Shown piece by piece: positions 7,823-17,412 of a stretch of DNA of 64,000 nt. Source of the DNA: an uncultured bacterium (lineage in GTDB: Bacteria; Actinomycetota; Coriobacteriia; Coriobacteriales; Eggerthellaceae). A program made the translations under genes and the position numbers. The stretch is from contig CALADF010000044.1 in NCBI GenBank assembly GCA_937890835.1, forward strand, positions 62,001 to 126,000. The letters run 5' to 3'. The notes below the pieces were generated by a model that had not been told where the DNA came from, did no database searches, and saw only the letters and a list, made by a program, of their open reading frames with translations. The stretch's first letter is position 1; the number at the start of each line of letters is the position of its first letter.

Positions 7823-8881
7823 TTAAAGGCCAAGCATGCGGCGGGTGCTCGGGTCGATTCCCCCAAGGGCGTCCTTCATGTCCTGCGGCGGGGCGCAGGT
7901 GAGCTCGATGCTCGCGCCGGTGAGCGGGTGCGTCATGCGAAGTCTCCACGAGTGCAGCGCCGCGCGATCGATGACGGTCGATGGCTCGCCGTAAGCCTCG
8001 TCGCCGAGAAGGGGGCGGCCGATGTGGCGCATGTGCAGGCGTATCTGATGCGTGCGTCCCGTCTCGAGGTCGAGCTTGACGAGCGAGAGGGTGGCCGGCT
8101 CGTGAGCGGCCTGCGACGCGGATCCGGCTTCGGATCCTCTTGTGAACCGGGGCGCGTGCGCGGTCTCCGGGCCGTTTGCGCACCCGAGGCGTTTGGGGCG
8201 CCACCGTGCGAGCGTCTCGTAATGGGTGACGGCTCGTTTCCCGTCCTCCCGCACGGCGAATACGCTCGGTCCGCGGGAGATCCTCGCGATAGGCGCGTCG
8301 ATCGCGCCGCTTTCGGGCTGCGGCGATCCTGCGCAGATGGCCAGGTACGTGCGCTCGAAGCAGCGCGTGTGCATTTGGCGCTGCAGACGGTCTTGCACAT
8401 GCGCGTTCTTCGCGAACACCATGAGGCCGGAGGTGGTGCGATCGAGCCGTTGCACCGGGCGCGCGGTTCCCGCCGAGCCCGCGCTTTTCAGGTGATGCGC
8501 GACGAAATTGCACAGCGTAGCGCTTTCGTGGCCCGGTCCGGGGTGAACGACGAGGCCGGCGGGCTTATCGACGATAAGGAGGTCCTCGTCCTCGTAGATG
8601 ATGGAGAGCGAACCCGGTTCCGCCTTGACGGCGTCGCCTGGTTCCGCGGTCGCGTCGTCGATGACGATGCTCACGACCTGGCCGCTTCGCACGACCTCGT
8701 TGGTCTTGCAGCGAACGCCTTCAAGCATGATGCCGTCTTCGACGACCTTCGCGCGTCGAACCGTCGCGTCGCTGACGAGCATGGCGCGCCGCAGCACCGC
8801 AAGCACGGTTTCGCCGTCGAAGGGCGGTCTCACCGTATGGGCTAGGCGTCGCGGATGTTTCGCGGGGTCGGCGACGCTCAT
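7823..8881 (-). CDS. RluA/RluD-family 23S rRNA or tRNA pseudouridine synthase
   Basis: A 352-residue cytoplasmic RNA-modifying enzyme. The N-terminal ~80 residues have an S4-like RNA-binding fold (LVSDATVRRAKVVEDGIML). The catalytic domain starts with YEDEDLLIVDKPAGLVVHPG and contains the invariant active-site motif RLDRTTSGLMVFAK, whose Asp (about residue 146) attacks the uridine. Later come LDLETGRTHQIRLHM and HIGRPLLGDEAYG. The sequence cannot separate RluD, RluC or tRNA-specific paralogues. A TATAAT box on the minus strand (9012-9017) lies about 130 bases upstream in the gap shared with the divergent corA gene. Confidence 0.93.
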   Translation of the reverse strand: MSVADPAKHPRRLAHTVRPPFDGETVLAVLRRAMLVSDATVRRAKVVEDGIMLEGVRCKTNEVVRSGQVVSIVIDDATAEPGDAVKAEPGSLSIIYEDEDLLIVDKPAGLVVHPGPGHESATLCNFVAHHLKSAGSAGTARPVQRLDRTTSGLMVFAKNAHVQDRLQRQMHTRCFERTYLAICAGSPQPESGAIDAPIARISRGPSVFAVREDGKRAVTHYETLARWRPKRLGCANGPETAHAPRFTRGSEAGSASQAAHEPATLSLVKLDLETGRTHQIRLHMRHIGRPLLGDEAYGEPSTVIDRAALHSWRLRMTHPLTGASIELTCAPPQDMKDALGGIDPSTRRMLGL

Positions 8882-9115
8882 GTTGTCGGGGGCTCCGTTT
8901 CTCGGGTTGCGCGGCGGCGTTACACGCCCGCTTCACGGTTTGCCGTCATCGTGCGGCGAGATGAGCGCACGCGCTTTCCTTGATGCATCTGCTCTTGTCG
9001 CCGTGCGCGAGATTATACCGCGCACCCGTTTCCGTTATGACCGCATAGCGCGAAAACGCTTTACCAAACGTTGATCGAACTCTGCGACAATAGGGGGACG
9101 GATAGGAGGTCGCCC

Positions 9116-10057
9116 ATGATCGAATATTTTCTCACCGATCCCAAGTCGCGATCGCTGGTCAAGATCGACGATGAGCAGCCGGGATGCTGGATCGCCTTGT
9201 TCGAGCCGACCGACCGGGAGCTCGCCGAGACGTCGCGGCGGTTCTTCATCGACGAAGACGACATCCGCGCGCCGCTTGACCTCGAGGAGGTCTCGCGCAT
9301 CGAGAACAACGACGATTACACCATGTTCATCGTCGATACGCCGCTGCACGATGCATCCGGCGGGGAGAAGCGCTACACCACCATTCCGATCGGCATCTAC
9401 GAGACGCCCGAGCACGTCGTGTCCGTCTGCTCGGTGTACCGTGTGCCGATTATCGCGCTTTTGAAGTCCCGCCAGCGCGTTTTGCACGATACGGGGAACA
9501 TCAAAGGGTTCACCTGTGACATCCTCATGGCGTCGGCCGAGGCGTACTTCACCTCGCTGCGCGCGGTGAACAAGCGTCGCATGAGCCTGTCGGCGACGAC
9601 GGAGAAGCCCTCGCGCAAAGATCTCGAGGAGCTGTACGCGCTGGACGCCTCGCTGGTCTACATCAAGACATCGCTCGCCGCCAACGATACCATCTTCGCG
9701 CGATACCGTCGCGCGGTGCTCAGCTCGCACGACGAGAGCATCATCGAGCTGTTCGATAACGTCGTGATCGAGCATCATCAGGCGCTTGAGACGACGAAGA
9801 TATACTCGGAGATCCTCGATTCGACGATCGATCATTTCGGTCTCATGATGGATTACGATTTGAACCACACCATGCAGTTGGTCGCCACCTTGACGCTGGT
9901 TCTCTGCGTTCCGACGGTCATCGGCGGCGTGTTCGGCATGAATCTCGAGGGCATTCCGCTGGCGGATTCGCCCTACGGCTTCGCCATCGTCACCGGGCTT
10001 ACGGGGCTGGTGCTTCTTGGGTTGCTTTTGGTGCTCAAACGGCTGAAGTGGTTCTAG
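9116..10057 (+). CDS. corA: CorA-family divalent cation transporter
   Basis: A 313-residue member of the CorA family, whose pentamers carry Mg2+ or Co2+ across the inner membrane. A long soluble N-terminal domain is followed by two transmembrane helices at the C-terminus. The signature GMN triplet is present (VFGMNLEGIP, near residue 275). The protein ends in a basic stretch (LKRLKWF), also typical. AGGAGGT lies 5 bases before the ATG, which settles the start. It is divergent from the pseudouridine synthase. Confidence 0.92.
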   Translation: MIEYFLTDPKSRSLVKIDDEQPGCWIALFEPTDRELAETSRRFFIDEDDIRAPLDLEEVSRIENNDDYTMFIVDTPLHDASGGEKRYTTIPIGIYETPEHVVSVCSVYRVPIIALLKSRQRVLHDTGNIKGFTCDILMASAEAYFTSLRAVNKRRMSLSATTEKPSRKDLEELYALDASLVYIKTSLAANDTIFARYRRAVLSSHDESIIELFDNVVIEHHQALETTKIYSEILDSTIDHFGLMMDYDLNHTMQLVATLTLVLCVPTVIGGVFGMNLEGIPLADSPYGFAIVTGLTGLVLLGLLLVLKRLKWF

Positions 10058-10355
10058 CTCGAATCGATTGTATCGTTTTCGAGGCGCGTGGTCGTGGGAG
10101 GGGGCGGCTCTCCTGTTCTCCGCGACGAATAATCGGGCGAGGCCGAGGCCGCTTGCTTTCCGCGCCGCGCACGTTCGGCGGGGAAATGCCGCCGTCCGCT
10201 TCCCGAAAGAGTGAAGACTTGGTTACGAAACAATCGTCGGGGAAAGACGGGTGTAGCATGTGCATCTCGTTGTTGCCCGACTCGCGCTGGATGACCCGGT
10301 CGTCGCGTGCGGGCGTCGTTTCGTCGAAAGGAGCGGGCTTCTCGCCTGTCGAGTT

Positions 10356-10916
10356 ATGGACTATTCTCAGAGCGCTATCGATCGGTTTTCGTCGTCATCG
10401 TCTGAAGGGGCGGAGGAAGGCGCCCAGCGCGCCTGCGGGCCAAAGGTTCGGGAAGGGCGAAGGGGCCGGGCGCGCGGGGCGCTTGAGAAGGCGGGCAAGT
10501 TCGTCGTTCAGCTGACGTTTCTCGCCGGCGTGTGCTACCTCGGCGGCGCCGTTGCCGCAGCGTTGCCCATTGGGATTCCCGGCAACATCGTGAGCATGAT
10601 CTTGCTTCTCGTGCTGCTGGTGACGGGCATGCTCCAGTCCGCGAAAATCGATCTTGCCTCGAACTTCCTGCTCAAATTCATGCCGTTGTTCTTCATTCCC
10701 GCAGGCGTGAGCATTATGGGGTGCTTCCCCATAATCGCCGATCATCTTGTCCAGTTCGCTCTCGTGTGCGTCATCACCACCGTTCTCGTGTTCGCGGTGA
10801 CCTCGGCGACGGTCACGGTCGCCATGAAGGCGCAGCAGCGCTTGGGTCGCCGTCGCGGCGGTTCCGGGCAAGCCGTCGAGGGAGCCCGCCCGGCGTCGGC
10901 GGAGAGGAGCGCGTAG
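10356..10916 (+). CDS. lrgA: CidA/LrgA-family membrane protein
   Basis: Small holin-like membrane protein. After a hydrophilic, Ser/Gly/Arg-rich N-terminal stretch of about 45 residues come four hydrophobic helices with the family pattern (ALPIGIPGNIVSMILLLVLL; LKFMPLFFIPAGVSIMGCF). LrgA and LrgB form a pair in the inner membrane; roles in cell-lysis control or in pyruvate/glycolate transport are described for relatives. The ATG at 10356 has no good ribosome site; AAAGGAG lies 23 bases upstream, so the start is uncertain. The stop codon directly abuts the lrgB start. The ~300 bp upstream hold no other gene. Confidence 0.88.
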   Translation: MDYSQSAIDRFSSSSSEGAEEGAQRACGPKVREGRRGRARGALEKAGKFVVQLTFLAGVCYLGGAVAAALPIGIPGNIVSMILLLVLLVTGMLQSAKIDLASNFLLKFMPLFFIPAGVSIMGCFPIIADHLVQFALVCVITTVLVFAVTSATVTVAMKAQQRLGRRRGGSGQAVEGARPASAERSA

Positions 10917-11609
10917 ATGGATCTTCATAGCGTTTTGGTCGTCGCCTTCAGCCTGACGCTGTCGGTGGGCTCCTTCGCCGCTTCGGTATGGCTCAGCAAG
11001 AAGGTGAAGTCGCCGTTGCTCAACCCGCTTCTGGTGTCGGTCGCGGTGATCATCTCCGTTCTCGTGCTGCTGCAGGTTCCTCTGGAGACGTACGAGTCGG
11101 GCGTGCAGGTCATATCGGCTTTGCTCGGGCCTGCGACCGCGGTGCTCGCGTACTCCATCTACCAGCAGCGACGCGTGCTGAAAGAGCATTTCGTCCCCGT
11201 CCTTTTGGGGTGCCTCGCCGGGTCCGTCACGTCGATGGTCAGCGCTTACGCGCTTTGCGAGCTGTTCGGCCTGGGTGATCAGGTCGCTCTTTCCACGGTG
11301 GCGAAATCGACGACGGCTCCCATCGCGCTGTCGATAACCGGTCAGCTCGGCGGCACCGCGTCCATCACCATGGCCGCGGTCATCTCCACGGGCGTTCTCG
11401 GGGCCATCCTCGCGCCGTCTTTGGCCAAGTTGTTCCGCGTGCGCAGCAAAGTCGCCCAGGGCGTTGCCATCGGCACGTGCAGCCATGCGGTCGGCACTGC
11501 CAAGGCGCTTGAAATGGGTAAGCTCGAGGGCGCCATGAGCGGCGTGGCCATTGCGGTCGCGGGTCTGCTCACGTGCGTCATCGCCATCGTCGTGCAGATG
11601 CTCATGTAG
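10917..11609 (+). CDS. lrgB: CidB/LrgB-family membrane protein
   Basis: A 230-residue polytopic membrane protein whose ATG follows the lrgA stop without a gap, so the pair is translationally coupled. The family signature runs through the second half: STVAKSTTAPIALSIT, GVLGAILAP and GVAIGTCSHAVGTAKALE. Its function follows from the pairing with LrgA: together they form a membrane complex controlling murein hydrolase export or small-carboxylate flux. No LytTR/LytST regulator sits beside it, but a lone LytTR response regulator is encoded at 58964-59683 in this window. Confidence 0.92.
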   Translation: MDLHSVLVVAFSLTLSVGSFAASVWLSKKVKSPLLNPLLVSVAVIISVLVLLQVPLETYESGVQVISALLGPATAVLAYSIYQQRRVLKEHFVPVLLGCLAGSVTSMVSAYALCELFGLGDQVALSTVAKSTTAPIALSITGQLGGTASITMAAVISTGVLGAILAPSLAKLFRVRSKVAQGVAIGTCSHAVGTAKALEMGKLEGAMSGVAIAVAGLLTCVIAIVVQMLM

Positions 11610-11826
11610 CGCCGAGACGGGGCGGATCGCGCGGTCGCATCGGGTGGTCCGCGGCCTGCGTCGGGTTTCGCCCCGCGCCGTGCGCCCGCGCCCGTTCGTC
11701 TCGCATCCCGCTACGCGCCGCCCGCAACGTGCGGCGCGGGCGCCGTTTCCTGATTCGCCGCTTCGTTTGTTTTCCCCGTGGGCTAGAATACGAAGGTTGG
11801 AATTCGGAGAGGGGAAGTGGAGTATC

Positions 11827-13002
11827 GTGACCGACTGGCTTGCGAGGCTTTTCGTCAAAAACTACGAGAACGTCGAGAACTCCGCCGTGCGTTCGGCGTA
11901 CGGGACGTTTGCAAGCATCGTCTGCATTTTGTGCAACGTGGTGCTTTGCGCGGCGAAGGGGGTCATCGGATTCGTCTCCGGCTCGGTGTCCATCGTGGCG
12001 GACGCGATGAACAACCTCTCGGATGCATCGAGCAACATCATCTCGCTGTTCGGGTTCAAACTGGCGAGCAAGCCTGCCGACGCGGATCATCCTTACGGGC
12101 ACGGCAGGTTCGAGTACCTTTCCGGCTTGGCGGTAGCGGCGCTCATCGTGGTCATCGGCATCGAGCTGATCCGGTCTTCCATCGACAAGATCCTCGCGCC
12201 GTCGCCCGCGGAGTTCAACGCCGTCGTCGCGGCGGTGCTGGTGCTCTCCATTCTCGTGAAGCTTTGGATGGCGTTTTTCAACCGCCGCATCGGCAAGCGC
12301 ATCTCGTCGACCACGCTCATCGCGACGGCGGTGGATTCCCGCAACGACGTCATCGCCACCGCGGCGGTGCTCGCGGCCGCCATCGTCTCGAGCGTGACGG
12401 GCGTTGATCTCGACGGTTGGGCCGGTTTAGCGGTCGGGGCGTTCATCGTTTACAGCGGCGTGACCCTTCTTCGCGACACCATCGATCCGCTGCTCGGCAA
12501 GGCGCCCGATCCCGAGTTCGTCAAACACATCCACGACAAGATCATGAGCTATCCGGGCGTGGTGGGCACTCATGATCTCATGGTGCACGATTACGGCCCC
12601 GGACGTCGTTTCGCGAGCGCGCACGTCGAGATGCCTGCGAGCATCGACCCTATGGAAAGCCACGATGTCATCGATAACATCGAGGAGGCGTTTCGCGCGG
12701 AGGACGACCTGCTGATGGTTCTTCATTACGACCCCATCGCCACAGACGATTCCGCGGTCGGCGACATGCGGGCGTGGATATCCCGAAACGTCAAGCGCGT
12801 CGACGAGCGCTTGACCATTCACGATCTGCGCATCGTTCCCGGCCCCACGCACACCAACGTCATCTTCGACGTCGTGCGGCCGGTTGAGTTCGACATGGCC
12901 GACGCCGAGCTGAAACAGCGTGTGTCGGCGGTGGTTCGGGAGCATCGGCCCGACGCCATCTGCAAGATCACCGTCGACGTGAGCTACGTTTCGGCGAAGT
13001 AG
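11827..13002 (+). CDS. Cation diffusion facilitator (CDF) metal exporter
   Basis: A 391-residue CDF protein exporting Zn2+, Fe2+, Mn2+ or similar ions by H+ antiport. The metal-site motifs are visible: DAMNNLSDASSN in helix 2, HPYGHGRFEYLSG in the following loop, and TAVDSRNDVIATAAVL in helix 5. The cytoplasmic dimerisation domain (YPGVVGTHDLMVHDYGPG) is followed by an extra ~70 residues, longer than the E. coli FieF tail. GTG 11827 is preferred: GAAGTGGAG precedes it, and the upstream open frame is low-complexity. The C_GCAxxG_C_C gene starts 25 bases downstream, suggesting an operon. Confidence 0.92.
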   Translation: MTDWLARLFVKNYENVENSAVRSAYGTFASIVCILCNVVLCAAKGVIGFVSGSVSIVADAMNNLSDASSNIISLFGFKLASKPADADHPYGHGRFEYLSGLAVAALIVVIGIELIRSSIDKILAPSPAEFNAVVAAVLVLSILVKLWMAFFNRRIGKRISSTTLIATAVDSRNDVIATAAVLAAAIVSSVTGVDLDGWAGLAVGAFIVYSGVTLLRDTIDPLLGKAPDPEFVKHIHDKIMSYPGVVGTHDLMVHDYGPGRRFASAHVEMPASIDPMESHDVIDNIEEAFRAEDDLLMVLHYDPIATDDSAVGDMRAWISRNVKRVDERLTIHDLRIVPGPTHTNVIFDVVRPVEFDMADAELKQRVSAVVREHRPDAICKITVDVSYVSAK

Positions 13003-13027
13003 GCATGCGAGGAGAGGTGCGAAAGAG

Positions 13028-13513
13028 ATGACGAACGCAGGCGATGGATCTCTCGAGTTGCAAGGCGGCGCGTCGGTCGACCGGGCGGCGGCGTTGTCCG
13101 CGCGCGTGCTGGAGTTGCACGAGGACCGATGCAACTGCGCCCAGTCGCTCGCCTGCGCGTTCTCCGACATCGCGCAGGTGGACGCGGACACGCTGTTCGT
13201 CCTGATGGAGGGCTTCGGCGCGGGCATGGGCGGGCATGCCGAGACGTGCGGTGCGGTGACGGCGGGCGTGGCGGTCATCGGCGCTCTTGCAAGCGATGGC
13301 CGTGCGTCGCGCACGACCAAGGAGGCCACGTATGAAATGGCGAGCGAGTTCGTGGAGGCGTTCAGGGGCGAGTGCGGTTCGACCACCTGCCACGTGCTGA
13401 AGGAGATAAGCCCTGTTCCCACGCCGCATCGCTGCGATGCTTACATGACGTGTGCGGTGCGTCATCTCCTGCGGGTGCTTGAAGAGCGCGGTTTGACCGA
13501 CGCCGGGCGTTAG
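13028..13513 (+). CDS. C_GCAxxG_C_C family redox-type protein
   Basis: A 161-residue protein with the cysteine pattern that names the family: NCAQSLACAF, then HAETCGAVTAGVAV (the GCAxxG element, here CGAVTAG), then a late cysteine pair around ECGSTTCHVL and a C-terminal Cys near RCDAYMTC. These proteins are widespread in anaerobes and probably bind a metal or a redox centre; no reaction is established. GGAGAGG lies 9 bases before the ATG. It sits between a CDF exporter and an MFS gene in one apparent operon. Confidence 0.85.
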   Translation: MTNAGDGSLELQGGASVDRAAALSARVLELHEDRCNCAQSLACAFSDIAQVDADTLFVLMEGFGAGMGGHAETCGAVTAGVAVIGALASDGRASRTTKEATYEMASEFVEAFRGECGSTTCHVLKEISPVPTPHRCDAYMTCAVRHLLRVLEERGLTDAGR

Positions 13514-13537
13514 CGCGGGCGAGGGGGGGGTGGCGTG

Positions 13538-14796
13538 ATGCCGAGTTTAAGACCGTACGCGTTCATCGCGACGTTCGGCGCGGTGAGCATGCTGATGGAC
13601 ATCGTGTACCAGCGGCGCTTTCGGTGCAGGGGCCCTTACTTGCCAGCTTAGGCGCCACCGCACTCGTCGTCGGCGTGGTTTCCGGTCTCGGCGAGGCGAC
13701 GGCGCTGGCGGGACGTTTGTTCTCGGGGCCTTTGGCCGACCGCACGGGACGTTACTGGCTGCTGGCCATCTTTGGGTATGCGGCGACGGCGGTGGCGGTT
13801 CCCGCCATGGGCTTCGTCGGCAGCCTCGTGGGCGTTTCGGCTTTGGTGGTGTTCGAACGTTTCGGGAAGAGCCTGCGTACGCCGAGCCGCGACGCCATGC
13901 TCTCTCATGCGGCGAGCGCCGTGGGCACGGGCAAGGGGTTCGCGCTTCACGAGGTGCTCGACCAGATCGGTGCCTTCGCAGGTCCGCTTGCCACGTCGGC
14001 TTTGCTGTCGGTTACCGCGGGGGATTACCGCGTGGCGCTCGGCGTGATGATCGTACCCGGCCTGGCCGCCATCTCCGTGCTGCTGTGCCTGAAGCACCGC
14101 GTTCCCGATCCCGCGAGCTACGAGACGGATTCGAGAGCTTCGGCGGATGCCGCCACCCCCGCTTCGTCCGCCGAAGCCGCCGTGGTCGACGATGCGTCCC
14201 GGCTCGAGGGCGCTGAGGTCGGGAAGAGCCGTCGGGCCGGCGTGTTGGCGACGGCGCGCGCTCTGCCTGCGGAGTTCTGGCGTTATACGTTGACGTGCGG
14301 CATCGTTTTGGCAGGCGTGGCGACCTTCGGGGTGCAGTCGTACCACATGGTTTCAAGCGGGCTTCTGCTCGATGCGGGCGTGCCTTTGCTTTACGCGCTG
14401 GCGATGGCGGTGGACGCGGTGTTCGCATGGCTCACGGGCGCGGCGTTCGATCGAAAAGGAGCCCGCGTGCTTCTGGTGCTTCCCGTCGTGTGCGCGGCCA
14501 TCCCGGTGTTCGCTTACGCGGGTAGCGTGTGGATGGTGGTCGTCGGCGTGGTGCTTTGGGGCGCGGCGCTCGGCATCAAGGAGTCCACCATGCGTGCAGC
14601 GGTGGCGGGCATGGTTCCTCCGAACCGCCGCGCGACCGCTTACGGGTTGTTCTCGGTGGCCATCGGCATCGGCGGCCTTGTCGGCGGCGTGGTGGCAGGC
14701 GCGCTTTACGATTTCTCCGTCCCTGCGCTGATGATCTACACGGTGGCTGTCGAGGTTATCGCCTTCGTTCTGCTGTGGAAGACGGTGCGACGCTAG
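13538..14796 (+). pseudogene. MFS transporter with a -1 frameshift near the 5' end
   Basis: The natural start is ATG 13538 after a G-rich ribosome site; it reads MPSLRPYAFIATFGAVSMLM, a normal first MFS helix, then stops at a TAG about 37 codons in. A second frame takes over at about 13624 (VQGPLLASLGATALVVG) and runs intact to 14796 with 10-11 more helices and an MFS loop motif (GPLADRTGRYWLL). One base appears lost between about 13608 and 13622; restoring it gives the expected helix-1 continuation. Either the strain carries a recent loss of function or this is a sequencing error. The rest of the frame is undamaged. Confidence 0.8.
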
Positions 14797-14870
14797 AACG
14801 AGGCGTTATCGCTCGAGGTTTCGCGTCGCAAGGTGAGCCGCAGATGGAGTTGCGCGCGATGGGAAAAGCA

Positions 14871-14939
14871 AACCGCCCGGCTTCCGCGCGTCCCGGTTTC
14901 CGAGGTTCGCGCGTTTTCGCCGGGCGGTTCGATTGTCGC
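14871..14939 (-). terminator. Probable intrinsic terminator of icd
   Basis: AACCGCCCGGC (14871-14881) pairs with GCCGGGCGGTT (14929-14939); the 47-base interior has further CGCGCG pairing. On the minus strand the stem is followed by TGCTTTTCCC. It lies in the convergent gap between the MFS gene and icd. Confidence 0.65.
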
Positions 14940-14948
14940 TGGTTTCCG

Positions 14949-16151
14949 CTAGTCCTCGAGTCGCTTGGCGATGGCCAAGATGAAGTCGCGGGTGGAAAGC
15001 GTCACGGGGTTCTCAAGCGTGGTGATGCGCGCGAGGTCCCCCGTCATCTCGCCGGCTTCGATGGTGTCGAGCGTGGCGCGCTCCAGCTTGTCGGCGAACG
15101 TCACCAGGTCAGCCAGGCCGTCCAGCTCGCCGCGCTTGCGCAAGGCTCCCGTCCACGCGAAGATGGTGGCCACGGAGTTGGTCGAGGTCTCCTCGCCGCG
15201 CAGGTGCTTGTAATAGTGGCGCTGCACCGTGCCGTGCGCCGCCTCGTACTCGTACACGCCCTCGGGCGACACCAGCACCGAGGTCATCATGGCAAGCGAG
15301 CCGAACGCGCTCGAGACCATGTCGCTCATCACGTCGCCGTCGTAGTTCTTGCACGCCCAGATGAATCCGCCCTCGGCTTTCACCACGCGCGCCACCGCGT
15401 CGTCGATGAGCGTGTAGAAGTACTCGATGCCCGCCTCCTCGAAACGCGTTGCGTACTCCGCATCGAAGATCTCTTGGAAGACGTCCTTGAAACGATGGTC
15501 GTACTTTTTCGAGATGGTGTCTTTGGTGGCGAACCACACGTCCTGTTTCAGGTCAAGCGCGTAGTTGAAGCAGCTGCGCGCGAAGCTGGCGATGGAGCTG
15601 TCGAGGTTGTGCATGCCCTGCACGACCCCCGGGCCGTCGAAGACGTGCACCAGCTCGCGCGTCTCGGTGCCGTCGGGCGCGGTGTAGACCAGCTCCACCT
15701 TGCCCTCGCCCGGCACGCGCATCTCGGCGTTTTTGTAGACGTCGCCGTAAGCATGGCGGGCGATGGTGATGGGGCGCGTCCAGTTGCGCACGCACGGCTC
15801 GATGCCCGCTACTTTGATGGGGGTGCGGAACACCGTGCCGTCGAGCATGGCGCGGATGGTACCGTTGGGGCTTTTCCACATGTTCTTGAGGTCGTACTCC
15901 TCAACGCGCGCAGCGTTCGGCGTGATGGTGGCGCACTTCACGGCTACGCCCAGGCGGCGCGTGGCCTCGGCGGAGTCCACGGTCACTTGATCGTCGGTCT
16001 CGTCGCGGTGCGCGAGGCCCAGGTCGTAATACTCGGTTTTCAGATCGATGTAGGGGAGGAGAAGCTCGTCTTTGATCATCTGCCAGATGATGCGGGTCAT
16101 CTCGTCGCCGTCCATCTCCACGAGCGGCGTAGTCATTTGGATTTTGGCCAT
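14949..16151 (-). CDS. icd: NADP-dependent isocitrate dehydrogenase (homodimeric, eukaryotic-like type)
   Basis: A 400-residue enzyme of the type II (mitochondrial-like) IDH subfamily. It oxidatively decarboxylates isocitrate to 2-oxoglutarate with NADP+ and needs Mg2+ or Mn2+. Motifs are TPLVEMDGDEMTRIIW at the N-terminus, SPNGTIRAMLDGTVFRTPI (substrate-binding Ser/Asn/Arg), GGFIWACKNYDGDVMSD (metal-binding Asp residues) and YEYEAAHGTVQRHYY, the nucleotide-binding loop with the NADP-type HGTVxRH. In an anaerobe it probably serves glutamate synthesis and NADPH supply in a branched TCA pathway. A hairpin terminator follows it. Confidence 0.97.
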   Translation of the reverse strand: MAKIQMTTPLVEMDGDEMTRIIWQMIKDELLLPYIDLKTEYYDLGLAHRDETDDQVTVDSAEATRRLGVAVKCATITPNAARVEEYDLKNMWKSPNGTIRAMLDGTVFRTPIKVAGIEPCVRNWTRPITIARHAYGDVYKNAEMRVPGEGKVELVYTAPDGTETRELVHVFDGPGVVQGMHNLDSSIASFARSCFNYALDLKQDVWFATKDTISKKYDHRFKDVFQEIFDAEYATRFEEAGIEYFYTLIDDAVARVVKAEGGFIWACKNYDGDVMSDMVSSAFGSLAMMTSVLVSPEGVYEYEAAHGTVQRHYYKHLRGEETSTNSVATIFAWTGALRKRGELDGLADLVTFADKLERATLDTIEAGEMTGDLARITTLENPVTLSTRDFILAIAKRLED

Positions 16152-16504
16152 GGGCTTCCTTCCCGGCGCGAGCGCCCCGTTTTCGTGTCGACGCGCAACG
16201 TGGGCGATGTCGCCCCGTCGCTGCGCGTTGTCTGATGGTTGAACTCATGATACCCCTCCCCATAACGGGAAGTGTTTCACCTGGGTAAACCGCAGCGTTT
16301 CGCCACGCCGGCGGATGCCGCGCGGCCGGTGCGGCCGGTGCGGCTGCGGGCACGCGGATGCCGAGAGAGGGGATGGTGCGGCTGGCTTGGGGCGGGTGCA
16401 GCAGGTGCGTTCACGGGTGCGGTAGCGCGCGGGTATCCGCGGCGGGGCGGGCGGATCTCGAGCGAGCGGGCGGGCGGCGCGCATCGGCGTCCTCCGTCGT
16501 CTGT
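16152..16504. other. Gene-free stretch upstream of icd
   Basis: About 350 bp of very GC-rich sequence. The icd-proximal end holds a minus-strand TATCAT that could be its -10 box, and there is a short 9-base tandem (GGTGCGGCC/GGTGCGGCT) near 16328-16345. Nothing else is recognisable. Confidence 0.4.
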
Positions 16505-16508
16505 AAAG

Positions 16509-16546
16509 AAAAAACGGCGCCCGGTCTCGAGGGAGGCCGGGCGCCG
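16509..16546 (-). terminator. Intrinsic terminator after the Tm-1-like operon
   Basis: CGGCGCCCGG (16515-16524) pairs perfectly with CCGGGCGCCG (16537-16546). On the minus strand the stem is followed by six Ts and CTTTAC. It lies 36 bases past the stop of the TIM-barrel gene. Confidence 0.9.
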
Positions 16547-16581
16547 TCGGCGGCGGGGGGAGCCCCCGCATTGCGGTTGGG

Positions 16582-17412
16582 CTACTTGCGGATGGCCTTG
16601 AAGGCCTCGGTCTGCTCGCGAATGCCCTTCTCGGCGGCGAGGCGCTCGATTGAGGTCGCGCCGAAGAAGCCGTCGATACCCGGCACGTTCTCGATGATGT
16701 ACGCGGCGTCGGCGGGCTGGGAGATGGGGCCGCCGTGGCAGATGACCATGGCGTCGGGGTTGATCTCCTTGACGACCTTCACGATGCCGGTGATGATCTC
16801 GACGCAGTCGTCGAGCGTTTTGGCAGTTTCGGCGCCGATGGTGCCGCCGGTGGTCAGGCCCATGTGCGCGACGATGATGTCGGCGCCTGCGCGCGTCATG
16901 TCGGCGGCCTGTTGCTCGTCGAACACGTAGGGGCAGGTGAGCATGTCAAGCTCGTGCGCCTTGCGGATCATGTCCACCTCGAGCTCGTAACCCATGCCCG
17001 TTTCCTCGAGGTTCTTGCGGAACGTGCCGTCGATGAGGCCGACGGTGGGGAAGTTCTGCACGCCGTTGAAGCCCTGGTCCTTCAGCTGCTGCAGGTACTT
17101 GCTCATGACACGGAAGGGGTCGGTGCCGCAAACGCCGGCGAGGACGGGGGTGTCTTTCACGACGGGAAGGACCTCGGCGCCCATCTCGACGACGATCTGG
17201 TTCGCGTCGCCGTAGGGCAGAAGACCTGCGAGGGAGCCGCGGCCTGCCATGCGGAAGCGCCCCGAGTTGTAGATGACGAAGATGTCCGCGCCGCCTGCTT
17301 CAGACGATTTCGCGGTGATGCCGGTTCCCGCGCCGACGCCGAGCAGGATGTTCCCCTCGGCGATGGACTTCTTGAATCGATCGAGGATTTCGCAACGAGA
17401 TAGCTCTAGCAT
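16582..17412 (-). CDS. TIM-barrel protein, PEP-hydrolase/Tm-1 C-terminal family
   Basis: A 276-residue TIM-barrel protein of the family named for phosphoenolpyruvate hydrolase-like or signal-transduction TIM barrels, which is the C-terminal half of plant Tm-1. Conserved segments are LLGVGAGTGITAKSSEAGGA, FVIYNSGRFRMAGRGSLAGL, DIIVAHMGLTTGGTIGA and MVICHGGPISQP. The substrate is unknown. AAGGAGAG before the ATG at 17412 fixes the start, and further upstream frame is low-complexity. The Tm-1-like ATP-binding partner is the preceding gene in the same direction, 184 bp away; the two are a fixed pair in bacteria and fungi. Confidence 0.88.
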   Translation of the reverse strand: MLELSRCEILDRFKKSIAEGNILLGVGAGTGITAKSSEAGGADIFVIYNSGRFRMAGRGSLAGLLPYGDANQIVVEMGAEVLPVVKDTPVLAGVCGTDPFRVMSKYLQQLKDQGFNGVQNFPTVGLIDGTFRKNLEETGMGYELEVDMIRKAHELDMLTCPYVFDEQQAADMTRAGADIIVAHMGLTTGGTIGAETAKTLDDCVEIITGIVKVVKEINPDAMVICHGGPISQPADAAYIIENVPGIDGFFGATSIERLAAEKGIREQTEAFKAIRK

